DNA of 64,000 bases, from positions 1,697,570-1,761,569 of the forward strand of contig NZ_ATYB01000014.1 of NCBI RefSeq assembly GCF_000427465.1, given 5' to 3'. The notes beneath the pieces were generated by a model, which was given only the letters and a program-made list of their open reading frames with translations, had not been told where the DNA came from and did not search any database. Shown piece after piece: positions 63,846 through 64,000 of this stretch (the stretch's first letter is position 1; each line of letters starts with the position of its first letter). The DNA comes from Sinorhizobium arboris LMG 14919. GTDB taxonomy: Bacteria > Pseudomonadota > Alphaproteobacteria > Rhizobiales > Rhizobiaceae. Made by a program: the position numbers and the translations under genes.

Positions 63846-64000
63846 ATGGAATCTCCCTGCATTCTCGTCTGCACGATCGACGACAGGACCGGCTACTGTT
63901 TCGGCTGCGGACGCACACGCCAGGAAATCGGCGCCTGGACGCTCTACACCGATACCGAGCGGCACAGCATCATGCAGGCCCTGCCGGCACGACTGGAAAC
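63846..64000 (+). CDS. DUF1289 domain protein, N-terminal part (cut by window edge)
   Basis: The frame starts at ATG 63846 (MESPCILVCTIDDRTGYCFG) and is open to the right edge, so only about 51 residues are visible. The DUF1289 signature is clear: S-P-C-x-x-V-C-x-I-D followed by C-x-G-C-G-R-T, four Cys that probably bind zinc or iron-sulfur, then a W (EIGAWTLYTD). Members of this small family are widespread and not characterised. An in-frame GTG at about 63819 could be an alternative start. The 153 bases between cobS and this gene hold nothing else I can name. Confidence 0.85.
   Translation, partial: MESPCILVCTIDDRTGYCFGCGRTRQEIGAWTLYTDTERHSIMQALPARLE

Overview
The window is a GC-rich, gene-dense stretch of an alphaproteobacterial chromosome. 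It looks like Sinorhizobium (Ensifer), close to S. meliloti/S. medicae. The clearest marker is the block dme (770-residue malic enzyme with a phosphotransacetylase-like tail) - sinR - sinI, the long-chain acyl-homoserine-lactone quorum-sensing locus of that genus. BluB, the CobU/CobV-type B12 genes, TTG/GTG starts with good Shine-Dalgarno sites and RIME-like intergenic repeats fit the same assignment. I saw no rRNA, tRNA, CRISPR array, insertion sequence or prophage. This is mostly core chromosome.

Layout. 1-2.1 kb: end of an MFS transporter, a small hypothetical gene, hemF and a BON-domain protein. 2.1-6.3 kb (minus strand): a four-gene Mla-type lipid transport operon (STAS-permease, ATPase, MCE protein, auxiliary lipoprotein). 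6.4-9.6 kb: dipeptide epimerase, MFS transporter, metallophosphoesterase. 9.8-13.9 kb: dme, sinR, sinI with visible inverted repeats before both regulatory genes. 14-16.2 kb: DUF2865 protein and bluB, the latter behind a cobalamin riboswitch. 16.2-19.7 kb: a LacI-type regulator divergent from a PhyH-like dioxygenase and an SDR, then a frameshifted gene remnant. 19.8-24.6 kb: beta-propeller protein, nadE and a phosphoglycerol-transferase-like membrane sulfatase fold. 24.6-28.2 kb: RIME-like repeat, AT-rich leader, TadE/TadG pair and an unknown winged-helix-like protein.

28.3-36.2 kb: GFA protein, a class II DAHP synthase broken by a frameshift, gor, DUF2059 protein, rpiA, gph and an L,D-transpeptidase. 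36.6-40.7 kb: fumC, a flavin-fold protein, an alpha/beta hydrolase with a divergent MarR regulator, and a DUF971 protein. 40.8-47.2 kb: molybdenum-cofactor genes moaA, mobA and mobB, interrupted by a chemoreceptor and a DMT exporter. 47.2-49.6 kb: an OmpA-like protein with seven 87-bp tandem repeats. 49.9-52.6 kb: an amino-acid ABC transporter operon without its ATPase. 52.7-60.9 kb: usg behind a CtrA-type box, an atypical SDR, DUF2270 protein, TPR-methyltransferase, a beta-hydroxyacid dehydrogenase, an AlkD-like protein, an Lrp regulator, uracil-DNA-glycosylase-like and nuclease genes, and a histidine kinase. 61-64 kb: dgkA, cobT(cobU), cobS(cobV) and the start of a DUF1289 gene.

Functional links: bluB, cobT and cobS together make and attach the lower ligand of B12, although bluB lies 46 kb from the other two. 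moaA/mobA/mobB serve molybdenum cofactor. The Mla genes, L,D-transpeptidase, OmpA-like protein, phosphoglycerol transferase and dgkA all concern the cell envelope. I found no convincing wholly new multi-gene system. The most unusual features are the DAHP-synthase frameshift, the repeat-expanded OmpA-like protein, the CtrA-box/inverted-repeat overlap before usg, the palindromes around sinR/sinI, the uncharacterised LacI-PhyH-SDR cluster and an SDR lacking the catalytic Tyr/Lys.
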